Positions 17,955-26,840 of a stretch of DNA of 64,000 nucleotides are shown here, piece by piece. The stretch comes from Corynebacterium gallinarum (lineage in GTDB: Bacteria; Actinomycetota; Actinomycetes; Mycobacteriales; Mycobacteriaceae), in the NCBI RefSeq assembly GCF_014837045.1, contig NZ_JACSPR010000008.1, positions 62,001 to 126,000 of the forward strand. The letters are read 5' to 3'. The notes beneath the pieces are model-generated. The model was not told where the DNA came from and ran no database searches. It saw nothing but the letters and a program-made list of their open reading frames with translations. How positions within the stretch are numbered: the stretch's first letter is position 1; each line of letters opens with the position of its first letter. A program made the translations under genes and the position numbers.

Positions 17955-18833
17955 TTATGCGTCGGGCGGGTTGAGCATTATCCCCGCGGTCTCCAGGAGG
18001 TCCGGGTTGTCCACCTCGAGGGCGTAGAGGGCATACCCCACCGGGTTGGCTGCGATCAGCTCCGCACAGTGCTCCCGGATGCGTGGCCAGATCCGACCGC
18101 CACCGCGGGCATAGCGGTCCAGGAGCCGCTCGACGCTGTCCGGGGTGGCGATCATCTGCTGCATCATGAGATCAGCGGCCGGATCACCCACCCGGGCGGT
18201 GGTCCAGTCGATGATCCCGGTGATGCGCCCATCCTCCACCAGGGTGTGACCGGGGTAGATCTCCCCGTGGGTGAGCACGGTGTGTTCAGGCCAATAGGTG
18301 TCCTCCTCCACCCATGCCCGCCAGCGCCGCAGCAGTGCGGTGCTCACGGTGAATTCCTGCTCCACCCGGTCGAGGTCCTCCGACCATGCTTCGCGCACCT
18401 CCTCCGGGGTGCGGATGGGGATGCCGGTGTCGGCGACCTCCGCGACGGGGATGGCATGCAGCTGGATGAGGATGTCCGCGAGGTGATCGACATAGACCGG
18501 TGAGGAGGCATCAACGTTCCACACCGGTTCACCGTCCCTGGTCAGTTCCAAGCCCGGGACACCGGGCAGCAGGGGATAGGCGATCAGCTCCCGGGTGTGG
18601 ACCTGCCAATCGGGGACCGCCACCGACAGGTGCCGGGACACAACCTGCAGCACCCTGGCCTCCGCGGCGGCGCGATCCATCACGGAAGGGTAGCGGGGGA
18701 TGCGCAACACCCAGTCCCGGCCGGTGGTGTTCGTGGCCATGACCACCCGGAAATCCAGACCCATCTCGATGATGTTCAGCGACGCAGGCTCCAGATCCAG
18801 CTGGTGCGCGCGGGCCAGGTCGAGGAGATCCAT
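17955..18833 (-). CDS. Macrolide 2'-phosphotransferase-like kinase (Mph family)
   Basis: A 292-residue aminoglycoside/macrolide phosphotransferase-fold protein. It has MATNTTGRDWVLRIPR (nucleotide-binding lysine replaced in the usual way for Mph-type proteins), the catalytic loop THGEIYPGHTL and the metal-binding IIDWTTARVGDPAADL. In Mph(A)-type enzymes the loop reads HGD; here the codon is GAG, giving HGE, a conservative change of the catalytic base. Macrolide modification is therefore possible but not certain. Start 18833 gives the normal family N-terminus; the longer frame overlaps the upstream gene. It ends an operon-like run with the VWA and AAA+ genes. Confidence 0.75.
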   Translation of the reverse strand: MDLLDLARAHQLDLEPASLNIIEMGLDFRVVMATNTTGRDWVLRIPRYPSVMDRAAAEARVLQVVSRHLSVAVPDWQVHTRELIAYPLLPGVPGLELTRDGEPVWNVDASSPVYVDHLADILIQLHAIPVAEVADTGIPIRTPEEVREAWSEDLDRVEQEFTVSTALLRRWRAWVEEDTYWPEHTVLTHGEIYPGHTLVEDGRITGIIDWTTARVGDPAADLMMQQMIATPDSVERLLDRYARGGGRIWPRIREHCAELIAANPVGYALYALEVDNPDLLETAGIMLNPPDA

Positions 18834-18849
18834 GACGGGCACCGGTGCC

Positions 18850-20802
18850 CTACCAGCCGGTATCGCGGAAGTTGAGGTATTCCCCGATGACCGCGGCCCC
18901 CAGATCATCCAGATCCGGGGCGGTGACCCTGCCACCCACGCGGTCGGCGAGCTGGTTGAGGAAGTGCTCCAGGCCCTGATCATGGCCGAGCCGGAAGAAG
19001 GTAGTGCGGGTGCCGCGCCGGGTGATCCGGTCCAGCTGGGTGACGGTCTTCTTCAGGGTCTCCGGGTGGGTCGGCCAGTTGAACCAGGCCTCACCCCAGT
19101 CCTCCAGGTGGGCGGTGGGTTCACCGTCGGTGACGATGAGCAGGGTGGGTTGCATCGAGGGGTGGCGGGCGAAGAAATGCTCGGCCAGCAGCAGGGCGTG
19201 GTGGAGGTTGGTGCCCTGTTCATGGACCGGTGGCAGGGCGGTGAGCTCGTCGATGTCCATGCTCATGGCCATGCGACCGAAACTGATCAGGGCCAGTTCA
19301 TCACCGCGGAACCGGGTGGACAGCAGGTGGTGCAGTGCCAGGGCGGTCTGTTTCATGGGCACCCACCGGCCCTTCGCGGCCATGGAGAAGGAGGTATCCA
19401 CCAGCAGCGCCACGGCGTTCTGGGTGCGGGCCTCGGTCTCCACCACCTCTACATCACCGATCTCAATTTTCATGGGTCCGTCGGTGCCTGCGGTGCGCTG
19501 CAGGGCGTTGGTGATGGTGCGGGTGACATCCCAGGACTGCGTGTCACCGAATTCATAGGGGCGCGAGGCACCGGTCTGTTCGCCGCTCGCCCCGGCCAGG
19601 CGGGAGTCGCGCGCACCGGTGCGGGAGGCGAGGTGCTGGGCGGCGTCGTCAAGCAGGGTTTTGCCCAGGCGTCGCATCGCCTGCGGGGACAGGCGCAGCG
19701 AACCGTCGGCGTGACGACGCAACAGACCACTGTCGCGCATCGCCTTGTCCAGGCGGGCGAGCATGTCGGCGGACACGGCAGCCTCCTCACCGAGCTGACG
19801 TTTGACCGCATCGAGGTCGATGTCGGTGTGGTCATTGCGCAGCTGCTCGGCCAGGGCATCCAGCTCGGCGAGATCCTGCATGGCCCCGGTGCCATCACCG
19901 AGTCCCATCCCCTCCTCACCGGAGAATTCCTCGGAACCGGACCAGTCCAGGTCGGGGCGCAGACCCTGCAGGCTGCCGGCGAGTTCACCCAGCAGGTTCT
20001 GCAGCTCAGGCGACCCGAAGGCCTGGGCGGAGAGTTCCATCAGTTCCTGCCGCTGCTCCTCGGACATGGAGTTGAGCATGCGCTGGGCGGCGGCGGAGCG
20101 GGCGGCCAGGGCGTCGATGAGCTCGTTGATATCGCGGGGATTCTCCGGGAAGTGCTCACCGTGTTTGGCCATGAAGTCCGCGAAGTCGGCCGGGGTGTCG
20201 GTACCCTCACGGTGCTTGGCCAGCAGGCCGTTGAGGTCACGCAGCATCTCGGCGATAGCGGCGCGGTCCTCATCGGTGGCACCCTCCATAGCCTGTTTCA
20301 TGCCGGCGAACTGCTGATCCAGCATTTCCCGGCCGAGCAGATCCTTGATCTGTTCGAACTTCTGTCGCGCCTCGGTGGACTGCCAGTCATAGGTGTTGAG
20401 TTCGGTGATCGCAGCCGGGGTGGACTGGGGAAGATTGTCCAGCAGCAACTCCCGGAAGGAGCGGTCGGTGTCATCCATCATCACGTCACGGGCGAGCTGA
20501 CCGCGCTCGGCCAGCACCGCCTCGTCGAGCAGTTTCTTCGCCTCGCGCAGCGTGCCGCCGAGGTTGTTGCGTTGCAGCAGCTCACGGCGTCGTTCAGCGG
20601 CACGGCGGGCGAGTTCATCAAAACCCTCCCGCCCGCGCGCACCCCGGCGCAGGTATTCGCGCAGGGCCTGCTCGGGGGAGTACCCGGCCATGACATCCCG
20701 ACCGATGGCATCCAGGGCCTCGGTGAGATCCACCGGGGGCGCCAGTGGATCCGGCCCACCGGTGTAGCGGCCGTAGCGGGTGCGCCGGTAGTTGCGTGCC
20801 AT
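18850..20802 (-). CDS. VWA-domain protein, partner of MoxR/ChlI-type ATPase
   Basis: A 650-residue protein. The N-terminal two thirds is helical and charged, Glu/Asp/Gln-rich with several short MoxR-associated-like repeats. The C-terminal 200 residues form a von Willebrand A domain with the MIDAS motif DTSFS and the later TDGEPT. It lies just downstream of a MoxR/ChlI-like ATPase gene, the arrangement of AAA+/VWA metal-insertion or chaperone pairs (magnesium chelatase I/D type). Start ATG 20802 has an AAGGAG site; the upstream frame crosses into the ATPase gene. Its natural client protein is unknown. Confidence 0.8.
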   Translation of the reverse strand: MARNYRRTRYGRYTGGPDPLAPPVDLTEALDAIGRDVMAGYSPEQALREYLRRGARGREGFDELARRAAERRRELLQRNNLGGTLREAKKLLDEAVLAERGQLARDVMMDDTDRSFRELLLDNLPQSTPAAITELNTYDWQSTEARQKFEQIKDLLGREMLDQQFAGMKQAMEGATDEDRAAIAEMLRDLNGLLAKHREGTDTPADFADFMAKHGEHFPENPRDINELIDALAARSAAAQRMLNSMSEEQRQELMELSAQAFGSPELQNLLGELAGSLQGLRPDLDWSGSEEFSGEEGMGLGDGTGAMQDLAELDALAEQLRNDHTDIDLDAVKRQLGEEAAVSADMLARLDKAMRDSGLLRRHADGSLRLSPQAMRRLGKTLLDDAAQHLASRTGARDSRLAGASGEQTGASRPYEFGDTQSWDVTRTITNALQRTAGTDGPMKIEIGDVEVVETEARTQNAVALLVDTSFSMAAKGRWVPMKQTALALHHLLSTRFRGDELALISFGRMAMSMDIDELTALPPVHEQGTNLHHALLLAEHFFARHPSMQPTLLIVTDGEPTAHLEDWGEAWFNWPTHPETLKKTVTQLDRITRRGTRTTFFRLGHDQGLEHFLNQLADRVGGRVTAPDLDDLGAAVIGEYLNFRDTGW

Positions 20803-20845
20803 GACGGTCTCCTTCGTAGTCTTTGCAGTGTGGGCCGGGGATGGT

Positions 20846-22282
20846 TTAGCCGTAGATGGTTTCGCCCTCGCCGGAATCCTTGGCGATCTTCCGGGAGAGG
20901 TACAGGCCCTCGAGTGCCAGCTCGATGGCGGCGGCGCGGGTGCCGGGGGTGGTGGCACCGAAGATGTCGGCGACCTTGTCATAGAGATCAGACTCGCCCA
21001 GTTCGGGCAGGCCGGCGAGAAACTCCTCGGCGGTGACCTGCTCACCCGTGGAGACGGTGACCGAACCATCCAGGGCGGCGATCAGCGGGGTGAAATCCAC
21101 CCCGCGCAGATGGGAGCGGATGGCCTCGGCGGTGGCGGTGCGCAGCAGGTACTCCAGGGTTTCCCACTCGCGGCCCTCCTCACCGGATTCGAATTCGATC
21201 TTGCCGCTGAGCACATCCACGGCGGCCTCCAGATCCACCAGGCGGGCCACGGCCGTATCCTCACCGCGGATGGTGGCGCGGCGCAGTGCGGCGGCCGCGA
21301 CGGTTTCCGCACCTGCGATGGAGAAACGCGCCGAGACACCGGAACGCTGGTTCACCGCGGGGGATTCACGCAGGGCGCGGGTGTAACGGGCCAGGATCTC
21401 CAGCAGGACCGGGGGGATCTCGGCGACGAGGTCCGCCTCCTGGGTGATCACCGCGATCTCATCCTCCAGGGCGAGCGGGTAGTGGGTGCGGATCTCCGCC
21501 CCGAAGCGGTCCTTGAGCGGGGTGATGATGCGCCCACGGTTGGTGTAGTCCTCCGGGTTGGCCGAGGCCACCACCAGGACATCCAGTGGCAGGCGCAGCA
21601 TGTAGCCACGGATCTGCACATCGCGTTCCTCCATGACATTGAGCATGGCCACCTGGATGCGCTCCGCCAGATCGGGCAGCTCATTGATGGCCACCAGGCC
21701 ACGGTTGGAACGTGGGATCAAACCGTAGTGGATGGTCTCCGGATCACCCAGGCGACGTCCCTCGGCCACCCGCATCGGATCCACATCACCGATCAGGTCC
21801 GCCACCGAGGTGTCCGGGGTGGCGAGTTTCTCCGCATAACGGTCCTCGCGGTGCACCCACACGATGGGCAGGTCATCACCTTCCAGTTCCACCCGCAGGC
21901 GGGTGGCGTCGGTGATGGGGGCCAGGGGATCCTCGCGCAGATCGGTGTCAGCGACGGCGGGGGTCCACTCGTCGAGAAGCATGGCCAGGGAGCGCAACAG
22001 GCGGGTCTTGCCCTGGCCGCGTTCGCCGAGCAGGACGATGTCATGGCCCGCGATCAGGGCGCGCTCCACCTGCGGGATCACGGTGTGCTGCAGACCGTGC
22101 AGCCCCGGCCAGGGATCCTCACCCGCGGCCAGTTTCGCCAGCAGGTTCTCGCGGATCTCCGCACGCACCGGGCGGTGGGTGTACCCGGTGTCCTTGAGCT
22201 CGCCGAGCGTGGCGGCAACCGGAGGGATGCTGGGGGCGCTGTTGGGGGAGTTATCGGGGGTCACATCATGCTGAGGATTCAC
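20846..22282 (-). CDS. AAA+ ATPase, MoxR / magnesium-chelatase subunit I type
   Basis: A 478-residue AAA+ protein: Walker A GERGQGKT, Walker B-like LVAINELPDL, sensor I ASANPEDYTNRGRIITPLKDRF and an arginine-finger segment, all as in ChlI/MoxR ATPases. Annotated often as magnesium chelatase, but no bacteriochlorophyll or cobalamin gene is near; together with the downstream VWA protein it probably activates or assembles another protein. The start is GTG 22282, with TAGCCT (plus 22289-22294) 6 nt upstream and no ribosome site, so the mRNA is probably leaderless. Confidence 0.85.
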   Translation of the reverse strand: MNPQHDVTPDNSPNSAPSIPPVAATLGELKDTGYTHRPVRAEIRENLLAKLAAGEDPWPGLHGLQHTVIPQVERALIAGHDIVLLGERGQGKTRLLRSLAMLLDEWTPAVADTDLREDPLAPITDATRLRVELEGDDLPIVWVHREDRYAEKLATPDTSVADLIGDVDPMRVAEGRRLGDPETIHYGLIPRSNRGLVAINELPDLAERIQVAMLNVMEERDVQIRGYMLRLPLDVLVVASANPEDYTNRGRIITPLKDRFGAEIRTHYPLALEDEIAVITQEADLVAEIPPVLLEILARYTRALRESPAVNQRSGVSARFSIAGAETVAAAALRRATIRGEDTAVARLVDLEAAVDVLSGKIEFESGEEGREWETLEYLLRTATAEAIRSHLRGVDFTPLIAALDGSVTVSTGEQVTAEEFLAGLPELGESDLYDKVADIFGATTPGTRAAAIELALEGLYLSRKIAKDSGEGETIYG

Positions 22283-22398
22283 ACCAATAGGCTAGCCACG
22301 TTTCCGGTTGTGCAACAGGGGGGTGGTTGCGGAGGGGCGATCCGGCACCGGTTCAAACAACAGGTCCAGCCGTCGGGAAGTTCGGTAGGCTTCCCAGA
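22283..22398. promoter_or_regulatory. Divergent promoter region, two leaderless -10 boxes
   Basis: TAGCCT on the minus strand (22289-22294) serves GTG 22282 at 6 nt. TAGGCT on the plus strand (22386-22391) serves ATG 22399 at 7 nt. No ribosome site precedes either start. Confidence 0.5.
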
Positions 22399-23094
22399 AT
22401 GGAGACCACGCCACCCACCTCAACGCTTCTTCTGCTGGTGCGCCACGGTGCCACGCCCACCACCGGCCAGGTACTGCCCGGTCGCGCGCCGGGCCTCCAC
22501 CTCAGCGATGTGGGACGCAGGCAGGCGAGCGAGGTAGCAGAGCGTATCGACGCACTACCCCTGGCCGCCATCTACACCTCCCCGATGGAACGCGCCCGGG
22601 AAACCGCCGCGCCGACCGCAGAGAAGTTCGGGCTGGAACCACAGGTCATGGACGCGTTGGTCGAGTGTGAGTTCGGTGAATGGACGGGGCAGAAACTCAC
22701 CGACCTGTACAAACTGCCCGAATGGAGGACGGTGCAGCAACAGCCCTCCACCTTCCGTTTCCCCGGCGGGGAGAGCTTTACCGAGATGCAGCAGCGGATG
22801 GCTGCGGCGGTGGAGGAGATCGCTGCCCGGCACACCGGTGAGGTGGTGGCACTGTTCAGTCACGCAGACCCCCTCAAGGCGGTGGTGGCCCACCTCGGTG
22901 GTATCCCGTTGGATTCCTTCCAGCGCATCAGCATCGATACGGCCTCGATCTCGGTGGCGGAATTCCTCACACCTAAGGCACCGGGCGACCAGGCGGCAGG
23001 GGAGGACCCCGCCGACACCACGCCACGGAACCAGTTCCGCATGGTGGTGACCAACTCCCGGACCGGTTCTTTGAGTTACCTGCGGGAGGGCTGA
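22399..23094 (+). CDS. Histidine phosphatase family protein (MSMEG_4193-like)
   Basis: A 231-residue phosphoglycerate-mutase-fold protein with the catalytic VRHGATPTT motif, the YTSPMERARETA segment, LVECEFGEWTG and the second histidine in LFSHADPLK. Actinobacteria commonly carry it just before an SCO1664-type gene, as here (the stop and the next start share one base). Substrate unknown, a small-molecule phosphatase is likely. Start 22399 follows the -10 box; the open frame reaches 22327 without a better start. Confidence 0.85.
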   Translation: METTPPTSTLLLLVRHGATPTTGQVLPGRAPGLHLSDVGRRQASEVAERIDALPLAAIYTSPMERARETAAPTAEKFGLEPQVMDALVECEFGEWTGQKLTDLYKLPEWRTVQQQPSTFRFPGGESFTEMQQRMAAAVEEIAARHTGEVVALFSHADPLKAVVAHLGGIPLDSFQRISIDTASISVAEFLTPKAPGDQAAGEDPADTTPRNQFRMVVTNSRTGSLSYLREG

Positions 23095-23837
23095 TGACCG
23101 GGGAGTTCGGCGAGGTCGGGGAGCAGGATCCACGCCCACCATTTGATCGGGAACTGGAGATCCTGCGCACAGGGAAGCTCGCGGTGGTGACCCAGCTGAT
23201 TGAATCGAGCAATCTGGGGTTCGTGGTGGATTCCAGCCACGGGGAGCACTACGGCTGGGCGGTGTACAAGCCCCTGCTGGGGGAGAGGCCACTGTTTGAT
23301 TTCCCCCCGGGTCTGCACGCCCGCGAGGAGGCAGCCTTCCTCCTCAGCGAGTACCTGGGCTGGCACCTGGTGCCCCCGACGGTGACCCGGGAGGATGCGC
23401 CTTTCGGGGTGGGATCACTGCAGTGGTTCATCGATCATGAGGGCGATCATTATTTTCCCCTGTTGGACACCCGTGAGGATCTGCACGATCAGTTTCGTCG
23501 CATGGCGGTGTTTGATCTGCTGGCCAACAACACCGACCGTAAATCCGGTCACGTCCTGCTGGGCGCGGGGGACCGCGTGTGGGGCATTGATCACGGACTG
23601 TGTTTCCACGCCGAGTCCAAACTCCGCACCGTGATCTGGGATTTCGCGGGTGAACCCATCGATCAGGAACTGGTGCGCGCGGTCTCCCCACTCATCGACG
23701 AGGTGCCCGATGACCTCGCCCGCCTCCTGCTGCCCGATGAGGTCGACGCCCTCCAGACCAGGGCCTCACGCATTGTGCGCCTGCCGTTCTTCCCACATCC
23801 CCGTTCGCATTACCAGTTCCCCTGGCCGCTGGTGTGA
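23094..23837 (+). CDS. SCO1664 family (phosphatidylinositol-kinase-like) protein
   Basis: A 247-residue protein with GWAVYKPLLGERPLFDFP (ATP-binding lysine), AFDLLANNTDRKSGHVLLG (catalytic loop, Asp/Asn) and WGIDHGLCFH (metal-binding Asp), the layout of a small PI3/4-kinase-like fold. This is the actinobacterial SCO1664 family, whose role is unknown. It overlaps the phosphatase gene by the A of ATGA, so translation is coupled and the two proteins probably work on the same pathway. In many actinobacteria mshC follows this pair; here a GNAT gene does. Confidence 0.8.
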   Translation: MTGEFGEVGEQDPRPPFDRELEILRTGKLAVVTQLIESSNLGFVVDSSHGEHYGWAVYKPLLGERPLFDFPPGLHAREEAAFLLSEYLGWHLVPPTVTREDAPFGVGSLQWFIDHEGDHYFPLLDTREDLHDQFRRMAVFDLLANNTDRKSGHVLLGAGDRVWGIDHGLCFHAESKLRTVIWDFAGEPIDQELVRAVSPLIDEVPDDLARLLLPDEVDALQTRASRIVRLPFFPHPRSHYQFPWPLV

Positions 23838-23859
23838 GCGCCAGACCGAGGAGACAACC

Positions 23860-24396
23860 ATGCCCCTGACCTTCACCCGGGCCAGGCCCGAGAATATCGC
23901 CGCGGTCCAGCAGGTCTACCGCACCATCATCGACCACCTGGGTGCCACCATCGACTATCCCCGGTGGCATCAGGTGGGGCACCCCGGCCCGGAGCTCATC
24001 GCTTCCTGGATCATCGCGGGGGAGCTGTACGTCGTGCGCTACGGTGTTGATAACAACAGGATCGTCGGTGCAGTAGTGCTCAACCACGACGCCGCGGACG
24101 GTTATGGTCGCGCCGACTGGGCCATCGACGCTCCACCTGAGGAGGTGCTGGTGGTCCATGCGCTCGGCGTGCTGCCGGAGCGCGCCGGGCAGGGGATCGC
24201 CCGCTTCATCCTCGATGCCACGATGGATCTGGCCAGGCAACAAGGCCTGCGCGCCATCCGGCTGGATGTCTACGTCGAGAACACCCCCGCCATGCGGCTC
24301 TACACCGGCTACGGGTTCACCGATCTCGGCTGCCATCGGATCGACTACGGAAACTACGATCTCACCGACTTCCATCTCTTTGAACTGGTGCTCTGA
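23860..24396 (+). CDS. GNAT family N-acetyltransferase
   Basis: A 178-residue acetyltransferase with the GNAT core: HALGVLPERAGQGIARFIL (acetyl-CoA pyrophosphate loop, Q/RxxGxG/A-like) and RLDVYVENTPAMRLYTGYGFTDLG (motif B). Substrate unknown. ATG 23860 has a GAGGAGA site 9 nt upstream, and the gene follows the SCO1664-like gene by 22 bp, so it is probably the third gene of that operon. Confidence 0.8.
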   Translation: MPLTFTRARPENIAAVQQVYRTIIDHLGATIDYPRWHQVGHPGPELIASWIIAGELYVVRYGVDNNRIVGAVVLNHDAADGYGRADWAIDAPPEEVLVVHALGVLPERAGQGIARFILDATMDLARQQGLRAIRLDVYVENTPAMRLYTGYGFTDLGCHRIDYGNYDLTDFHLFELVL

Positions 24397-24526
24397 GCAG
24401 CACCGATCGTTGCAGCTCAGAGCCCCGGCCCGACTCCCGCGCCCGGATTGAACGTAGGATGGCCGCCAACATCGCCTATCGCGATTGATCACCGCACATT
24501 CAACCGACCTTTCAAGGGAGTAAAGA

Positions 24527-25294
24527 ATGACTGATGTAAAAGCACTTGCCACCACCTTCGCCCAGGCTCACGAATCCGGTCGTACCCTGGTGCTGCCCAC
24601 CGTGTGGGACACCTGGAGCGCCGGGGTTGCCGTCGAGGCGGGTTTTGAGGGCCTGACCATCGGCAGCCACCCGGTTGCAGACGCCATCGGCAGTTCCGAT
24701 GGTGAGAACATGGATTTCGCCGATTACCTGGACAAGATCAAGCGCATCAGCTCATCCGTCGAGGTGCCCGTCAGTGCTGATGTGGAATCCGGTTATGGGC
24801 TCCAGCCCGCGGAGCTCATCGAACGTCTACTGGAGGCCGGTGCTGTCGGCGCCAACATCGAGGATGTCGTCCACTCCGAGGGCAAGCGCGTGCGCGATCG
24901 CCAGGAGCACGCCGACTACATCGCCGCAGCACGCGCCGCCGCCGATGACGCGGGCGTGGACTTTGTCATCAACGGTCGCACCGATGCCGTGAAGCTGGGC
25001 ACCGATGTCTTCGAGGATCCCCTCGCCGAGGCGCAGGAGCGCATCAGGCTCATGGAATCCGCCGGCGCCCGTTCCGTCTATCCCGTCGGTCTGGTCACCG
25101 CAGATCAGGTATCTCAGTTGGTCAAGGCAGTTTCCGTCCCGGTCAATGTCACCGCCCACCCGGCCGATGGACACGGCGCAGGCGACCTCGCGGCCCTGAC
25201 CCAGCTCGGCGCCCGTCGCGTCACCTTCGGCCCACTGTGGCAGATGTGGCTGGCGGAGCTGTCGGTGGGCCAGCTCGGGAAGTGGATCGCCTAA
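24527..25294 (+). CDS. Isocitrate lyase / PEP phosphonomutase family protein
   Basis: A 255-residue TIM-barrel protein of the isocitrate lyase / PEP mutase superfamily: LPTVWDTWSAGVAVEAGF (entry), DVESGYG (Mg-binding), NIEDVVHSEGKR and NGRTDAVKLG. It lacks the KKCGH-type motif of isocitrate lyase, and is one of the many uncharacterised family members often named carboxyvinyl-carboxyphosphonate phosphorylmutase. No phosphonate gene is adjacent. Start ATG 24527 has AAGGGAG at 24513-24519. An 11-mer repeat copy follows 6 bp after the stop. Confidence 0.8.
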   Translation: MTDVKALATTFAQAHESGRTLVLPTVWDTWSAGVAVEAGFEGLTIGSHPVADAIGSSDGENMDFADYLDKIKRISSSVEVPVSADVESGYGLQPAELIERLLEAGAVGANIEDVVHSEGKRVRDRQEHADYIAAARAAADDAGVDFVINGRTDAVKLGTDVFEDPLAEAQERIRLMESAGARSVYPVGLVTADQVSQLVKAVSVPVNVTAHPADGHGAGDLAALTQLGARRVTFGPLWQMWLAELSVGQLGKWIA

Positions 25295-25300
25295 ACCCGC

Positions 25301-25311
25301 GCTTATCGACG
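25301..25311 (+). repeat. Intergenic copy of 11-mer GCTTRTCGACG
   Basis: GCTTATCGACG, 6 bp after a stop codon. The other exact copies in the window start at 8226, 12522, 13551, 16230, 30258, 32525, 32534, 35106, 44074, 45712, 47324, 52252, 54081, 54185, 59979, 61787 and 62163 (either strand). Confidence 0.8.
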
Positions 25312-25352
25312 CCCCACCCAGTCCCCGTTCCCCATGTCAGCAGGAGGACACC

Positions 25353-25952
25353 ATGTCGGATGAGGTCACCGGCGCCTACGGTGCCCGGGCCGAGAGCTAC
25401 CACCGGTTGCTCGGCACGGCGGAGGGGGCATCCCCGGCGGAGAAGGACCTGATCACCCGGTGGGCCCGGACCGTGGAGGGGTCGATCATCGACGCCGGCA
25501 GCGGATCCGGCCGGTGGACCCACATCCTGCACCAGATGGGCCTGGAGGTCATGGGCATCGACATCACCCCGGAGCTGGTGGGGATCGCCCGCCGGGAGTA
25601 TCCGGACGTGACGTTCATTGAAGGGTCCATGGACACCCTGCCGGTACCGGATGGTGCTCTCGGGGGCATCCTCGCCTGGTATTCCCTCATCCACACCCCG
25701 CCGGAACAGATGCCCGATGTTCTCGCGGAATTCCACCGTGCTCTGCGCCCCGGTGGTTCCATCCTGCTGGGCTATATCGACGGCACCGAAGTAACCACCG
25801 TCGAGCACCCGATCGCCCCCACCTGGTCCTGGTCGGCTGCCGAGATGACCAATCTGCTCGATGATGAGGGGTTCCGCATCATCCACTCCCAGCACCGGCA
25901 GGACGCAGGTACCTGGCCACAGGCCACCGTTATCGCCATCAAGAAACAGTAG
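25353..25952 (+). CDS. Class I SAM-dependent methyltransferase
   Basis: A 199-residue protein with the Rossmann methyltransferase motif IIDAGSGSGRWTHIL (motif I, SAM), the acidic MGIDITPELVGIARREYP (motif II), FIEGSMDTLPVPDGALGGILAWYSLIH (motifs III-IV) and a late LRPGGSILLGYID strand. Substrate unknown; the Leu-pro-Val-pro 'DTLP' segment is common in ubiquinone/menaquinone-type and small-molecule methyltransferases. A CAGGAGGACACC site precedes ATG 25353. Confidence 0.85.
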   Translation: MSDEVTGAYGARAESYHRLLGTAEGASPAEKDLITRWARTVEGSIIDAGSGSGRWTHILHQMGLEVMGIDITPELVGIARREYPDVTFIEGSMDTLPVPDGALGGILAWYSLIHTPPEQMPDVLAEFHRALRPGGSILLGYIDGTEVTTVEHPIAPTWSWSAAEMTNLLDDEGFRIIHSQHRQDAGTWPQATVIAIKKQ

Positions 25953-25978
25953 ACACAGTTATCAAGGAGAGGGTTTTC

Positions 25979-26761
25979 ATGTCACGCACCATTGTTGTCA
26001 CCGGAGCAGCATCTGGAATCGGTCAGGCTACCGCACAGATCCTCGAGGACGCCGGCAACCGCGTCATCCGGGTTGATCTCAGGGAGGGCGATGTCACCGC
26101 CGACCTCGGAACGAAGGAGGGGGTGGCCGCCGCGGTGGAGAAGATCACCGAGCTCAGCGACGGGGTCATCGACGGCCTGGTGGCCAACGCCGGCGTCTCC
26201 CATCCCACCGAACTGGCGCTCAAGATCAACTACTTCGGCACCGTCGCCCTCATTGAGGGGCTGCGTCCCCTGCTGGCGAAGTCCGAGGCACCCCGCATCA
26301 CGGTGACCTCGTCTGCCGCCACCCTCCAGGGCAATGACCCGGAACTGGTGGACATGCTGCTCGACGGCAATTACGACGCCGCCGTGGAACGCGGTGTGGC
26401 TCTCGCCGGACAGGGCCCAGAGATCGGCTACGCCAACTACTCCAGCTCCAAGCGGGCAATCTCCCGCTGGATCCGCCGGATGGCACTCACCCCGGAGTAC
26501 GCGGGCGCAGGAATCGGCATCAACGGTGTGGGGCCGGGGCAGGTCTACACCGGCATGACCACCGAGCTCTTCTCCACGGAGGAGGGCCGCAAGATGGCCG
26601 CCGACGCCATGCCCACCCCCTACAACGGCATCGCCGAGGCGGAGCACATCGCCGCTGTCCACGCGTTCCTGGTCTCCGCAGATAATGCGCGGATGACCGG
26701 CCAGATCATCTTCGTCGACGGCGGGTACGATGCCCAGTCCCGCGGCGATGACATCTGGTAA
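25979..26761 (+). CDS. SDR family oxidoreductase
   Basis: A 260-residue short-chain dehydrogenase: TGAASGIGQA (NAD(P) binding), VANAGVS, and the catalytic YSSSK (Ser in TSSA, Tyr, Lys), ending with IIFVDGGYDAQ. The acidic residue after beta-2 (RVDL) suggests NAD rather than NADP. Resembles 3-alpha-hydroxysteroid dehydrogenase/carbonyl reductases; substrate unknown. It follows the methyltransferase by 26 bp with an AAGGAGAGG site. Confidence 0.85.
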   Translation: MSRTIVVTGAASGIGQATAQILEDAGNRVIRVDLREGDVTADLGTKEGVAAAVEKITELSDGVIDGLVANAGVSHPTELALKINYFGTVALIEGLRPLLAKSEAPRITVTSSAATLQGNDPELVDMLLDGNYDAAVERGVALAGQGPEIGYANYSSSKRAISRWIRRMALTPEYAGAGIGINGVGPGQVYTGMTTELFSTEEGRKMAADAMPTPYNGIAEAEHIAAVHAFLVSADNARMTGQIIFVDGGYDAQSRGDDIW

Positions 26762-26840
26762 TCATCCGGACACCGATATATAAAAGAAGTGTAATCTGGA
26801 GCACTCACGATGCAGATCCACCAATTGTGAAGGAGAGATC

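Noticed and set aside
18700..21036. 778-residue frame opposite the VWA gene
   Set aside because: Gly/Gln-rich antisense shadow; the minus strand has clear VWA motifs.
20846..22282. True magnesium chelatase
   Set aside because: No chlorophyll or related tetrapyrrole gene nearby; MoxR-like role is more likely.
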